From contig DWWI01000125.1 in NCBI GenBank assembly GCA_019119745.1, positions 1-9,316 of the forward strand: 9,316 bases of DNA. The letters are read 5' to 3'. The notes under the pieces were generated by a model. It made no database searches. It was not told where the DNA came from and saw nothing but the letters and a program-made list of their open reading frames with translations. This document shows, piece by piece, positions 6,647 to 9,316 of the stretch. Origin of the DNA: Candidatus Mediterraneibacter gallistercoris (GTDB lineage Bacteria; Bacillota_A; Clostridia; Lachnospirales; Lachnospiraceae). Each line of letters begins with the position of its first letter. Positions within the stretch are counted from its first letter, which is position 1. The translations under genes were made by a program, and so were the position numbers.

Positions 6647-6686
6647 GGTAAACATCCTCCTTTGAGAGGATTATATCATAACAGTA

Positions 6687-7838
6687 CTATGCAGAGGAAC
6701 GCATTCCACGAGATTTGGACATGGCTATCTCGTACATTTCTTCGAGGGATACGCGCTTATGGTTGTAATAGAGTTCCAGGAACTCCATTTTGTGATTACA
6801 TTCAGGACAATACAGAGGATCATAACCGAAAGAAAGGAAAATAGAGGTCCTCCATTGAGTGAAGCTGCGGTATATCTTGTGTTTTTCTCTGGAAATGACG
6901 CGGTGCAGTTTTGAATCAATCTTACGGTGTCTTGCATACAGACCGCCATAGCGGATCATTTTAAAATGTTTTTCCGGAATGTGACGGATGAGACGTTTGA
7001 TGAAATCTATGGCAGGTAAAGTCTCTTCCACATACTGCTCATCTTCGTGGCGGTTATAGTGGAAAGTAACGGTATCTCCATCATACCGATCGATCCTGGA
7101 TGTGGCTATGACGGGCCTGCCAAGATAACGGCCAATGTATTTAGCAACTACTTTCGGATCGCAAAGATTGGGTTTTGCATAGACATAGAAGCCTTGTTTG
7201 TGTTGAGTGTAACATTGCGCTTTTACTTTTTTAAAAGAAGGTCCAATCCTGTCTTCCAGTTCATTGAGAAGGGCAGTGCGGAACGCATTACGGAGATAGT
7301 TGAAGTTAAAGTGTTTCACATGACGCCAGAAGCCGTCATCACTGTAACCACCTTCGGAAAGGATGCAGTGGATGTGAGGATTCCATTTGAGATCTCTGCC
7401 AAAAGTGTGGAGAACCATGATATAGCCGGGAGTGAAGTTCTTGGCATGGTTCAGATTGAAGAACATACGGGATATGACACTGGAGACGGAATGAAAGAGA
7501 CAGTTGAGGAGAGAACGGTCCTGAAGGAAGAAGTTGCGGAGGTTTTCATCAATGGTAAAAACGCAATGGCGGTGTTGAACGCTGACGAGCTTAAAAGACA
7601 TACTGGTGGTGCGTTCCATAGCATATTTGTTTCCGCAGGAAGGGCAAAAGCGGCTGTGACAACGAAAAGGAACAAACTTGAAATTACCACAGTGGGGGCA
7701 GGAGTACATGGCGCCGCCAAATGAGGGATCACCGCAGTTGATCATCTTATCAATATTTTCCATCTCAGTTTTTCTGGGATGAAGAGTATATTTAATTTCT
7801 TCATAATGGTCTGCAAAGATTCTTTGTAAGATATTCAT
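6687..7838 (-). CDS. IS91-family-like HUH transposase
   Basis: 383-residue transposase, probably catalysing rolling-circle transposition by nicking single-stranded DNA with tyrosine residues. The N-terminal zinc-binding domain has C47 and C50 (SCPHCGNF), C60, C65 and C68 (RCHSRFCPSCGNKY). The HUH metal-binding motif is HIH at 155-157 in WNPHIHCILSEGG. The catalytic pair is Y234 and Y238 in KYIGRYLGRPVIATSRID, with the YxxxY spacing of two-tyrosine IS91/IS801 enzymes. A second zinc knuckle, CPEC (344-347), lies near the C-terminus. The length is near the family norm and the frame is unbroken. The ATG at 7838 begins MNILQRIF; a TTG at 7853 would add five residues (reading MHNGL). Neither has a clear ribosome binding site, suggesting weak expression. 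A same-strand 58-aa acidic gene follows. The nucleotide sequence is also open on the + strand over 7047-7724, which I regard as a coding shadow. Confidence 0.93.
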   Translation of the reverse strand: MNILQRIFADHYEEIKYTLHPRKTEMENIDKMINCGDPSFGGAMYSCPHCGNFKFVPFRCHSRFCPSCGNKYAMERTTSMSFKLVSVQHRHCVFTIDENLRNFFLQDRSLLNCLFHSVSSVISRMFFNLNHAKNFTPGYIMVLHTFGRDLKWNPHIHCILSEGGYSDDGFWRHVKHFNFNYLRNAFRTALLNELEDRIGPSFKKVKAQCYTQHKQGFYVYAKPNLCDPKVVAKYIGRYLGRPVIATSRIDRYDGDTVTFHYNRHEDEQYVEETLPAIDFIKRLIRHIPEKHFKMIRYGGLYARHRKIDSKLHRVISREKHKIYRSFTQWRTSIFLSFGYDPLYCPECNHKMEFLELYYNHKRVSLEEMYEIAMSKSRGMRSSA

Positions 7839-7873
7839 AAGTCCATTATGCAAGAAAAAGTAACAAAAGGGAA

Positions 7874-7904
7874 CCCCTAACCCCTCATGATTGAGGGGCA
7901 GGGG
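7874..7904. repeat. GC-rich two-tier hairpin, candidate terIS end
   Basis: CCCCTCA (7881-7887) pairs with TGAGGGG (7892-7898) around a TGAT loop. An outer CCCCT (7874-7878) pairs with AGGGG (7900-7904) across a small internal loop. This GC-rich palindrome lies upstream of the transposase start, where the terIS end of an IS91-type element is expected, and contrasts with the AT-rich surroundings. It may instead belong to the host intergenic region. Confidence 0.5.
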
Positions 7905-7910
7905 GAGCTG

Positions 7911-7931
7911 AATAGGCGAAGCCTATTTTTT
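7911..7931 (+). terminator. Terminator-like hairpin before the groESL promoter
   Basis: AATAGGC (7911-7917) pairs with GCCTATT (7921-7927) around a GAA loop, and the T run continues to 7931. It would stop + strand transcription coming through the insertion sequence and insulate groESL. On the - strand, the direction of the transposase, no T-tract follows, so transposase transcription starting to its right would not be stopped. Confidence 0.6.
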
Positions 7932-7952
7932 ATAAAAACCTTATAAACTATG

Positions 7953-7981
7953 TTGACAAATTGAAAGCAGAGTGCTATTTT
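7953..7981 (+). promoter_or_regulatory. groESL sigma-A promoter
   Basis: A perfect -35 TTGACA (7953-7958) and TATTTT (7976-7981, four of six) are separated by 17 nt, with TG at 7973-7974 giving an extended -10. An AT-rich stretch (7926-7950) directly upstream could act as an UP element. The CIRCE operator begins 13 nt after the -10, covering the probable transcription start and early leader. Confidence 0.8.
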
Positions 7982-7994
7982 ATATTCATGAGGT

Positions 7995-8021
7995 TTAGCA
8001 CTCGTAAGAATTGAGTGCTAA
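7995..8021 (+). promoter_or_regulatory. CIRCE operator (HrcA binding site)
   Basis: TTAGCACTC (7995-8003), a 9-nt spacer (8004-8012) and GAGTGCTAA (8013-8021) make a perfect CIRCE inverted repeat. CIRCE is bound by the heat-shock repressor HrcA, whose folding depends on GroEL, so groESL is derepressed when the chaperonin is occupied with unfolded proteins. The right arm ends 25 nt before the groES start. Confidence 0.97.
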
Positions 8022-8046
8022 CAAACAAAAACAAGGAGGAATTACA

Positions 8047-8334
8047 ATGAAGTTAGTACCATTAGGTGACAAAATTGTTTTAAGACAGTTAGAAGCAGAA
8101 GAGACTACAAAGTCCGGTATCGTTCTTCCGGGACAGGCAAAAGAGAAACCGCAGGAAGCAGAAGTAATCGCTGTAGGACCTGGCGGAAATATAGATGGCA
8201 AAGAAGTAGTGATGCAGGTTAAAGCCGGCGACAAGGTAATCTACTCAAAATACGCAGGAACAGATGTTGAGCTGGATGGCGAAGAGTATATCATTGTAAA
8301 ACAGAATGATATACTGGCAATCGTTGAAGAATAA
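8047..8334 (+). CDS. groES: Co-chaperonin GroES (Hsp10)
   Basis: 95-residue GroES, the heptameric lid that caps the GroEL chamber in the presence of ATP and allows substrate folding in the cytosol. The N-terminus MKLVPLGDKIVLRQ is typical. The mobile loop that docks onto GroEL is at about 17-33, with the GIVLP contact motif at 24-28. The glycine-rich GPGG (44-47) and the GDKVIYSKYAGT strand (61-72) are also family features. The start at 8047 is fixed by AAGGAGGA (8033-8040), 6 nt upstream; an in-frame ATT/ATG-less extension towards 8011 would run through the CIRCE arm. groEL starts 77 nt after the stop. Expression should be under HrcA control through the CIRCE element upstream. Confidence 0.97.
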   Translation: MKLVPLGDKIVLRQLEAEETTKSGIVLPGQAKEKPQEAEVIAVGPGGNIDGKEVVMQVKAGDKVIYSKYAGTDVELDGEEYIIVKQNDILAIVEE

Positions 8335-8387
8335 ATCGTCTGGCGGGACACGAAGACAGTATCTATATATAGTTGAATATATAATAA

Positions 8388-9316
<929 letters not shown>

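Larger units (their letters stand above)
6404..7905 (-). mobile_element. IS91-family-like insertion sequence (ends uncertain)
   Basis: An element of about 1.5 kb on the - strand, containing a two-tyrosine HUH transposase and a small acidic gene, flanked by strong hairpins. IS91-type elements move by a rolling-circle-like mechanism, have no terminal inverted repeats, and make no target duplication. Their oriIS end lies past the 3' end of the transposase gene and terIS past the 5' end. Here that places oriIS at the low-coordinate side (hairpin 6404-6443) and terIS at the high side (hairpin 7874-7904). Coordinates are set to these hairpins and are approximate. The transposase frame is uninterrupted with all key residues present, so the element may be active. 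Single-copy sequence cannot define the ends. Confidence 0.7.

Noticed and set aside
7047..7724. 225-codon + strand open frame inside the transposase
   Set aside because: It is antisense to an intact transposase with all catalytic motifs, has no ribosome binding site, and shows no recognisable domain; a coding shadow.
7874..7905. G-runs near the candidate terIS considered as a G-quadruplex
   Set aside because: Only two adjacent G-runs of four or more are present on one strand; the complementary C-runs favour a duplex hairpin instead.

Overview
The window looks like the chromosome of a low-to-mid GC Firmicute of class Clostridia, most likely a Lachnospiraceae-type gut anaerobe. Three things point there: the gene order comM-dprA-topA-codY, strong GGAGG ribosome binding sites before nearly every gene, and a CIRCE-controlled groESL operon. 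The family-level assignment is inferred from gene order and protein character, since no database search was possible.

Left part (1-6362): all genes lie on the + strand. A good sigma-A promoter (158-187) and a hairpin-rich leader of about 140 nt precede comM (YifB/ComM AAA+ ATPase), dprA (RecA loader for incoming ssDNA) and topA (DNA topoisomerase I). These three are packed 2 to 35 nt apart and read as one DNA-processing operon. No clear terminator follows topA. The 117-nt gap before codY holds an extended -10 promoter overlapped by a CodY-box-like sequence, which suggests negative autoregulation. codY (global nutritional repressor) is followed 16 nt later by a 108-aa beta-rich protein of unknown function. 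A hairpin terminator that includes that gene's stop codon ends the unit.

Middle (about 6404-7905): an apparently intact IS91-family-like (HUH, two-tyrosine, rolling-circle type) insertion sequence on the - strand. It carries a 383-aa transposase with a zinc-finger N-terminus, an HIH metal-binding motif and a YxxxY catalytic pair. A 58-aa strongly acidic protein with its own strong RBS follows. Structured hairpins lie beyond both ends and are candidates for the oriIS and terIS ends. The exact ends cannot be fixed from one copy. The element sits between the codY-operon terminator and the groESL promoter, so it seems to have disrupted neither unit.

Right part (7953-9316): the groESL heat-shock operon. 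It has a TTGACA / extended -10 promoter, a perfect CIRCE (HrcA) operator, an additional CIRCE half-site on the -10, complete groES, and the first 301 codons of groEL, which runs off the window.

I found no wholly new system. The items most worth a second look are the IS91-like element with its acidic companion gene and hairpin ends, the promoter-overlapping CodY box, the extra CIRCE half-site, and the dense inverted-repeat region between the codY operon and the IS.
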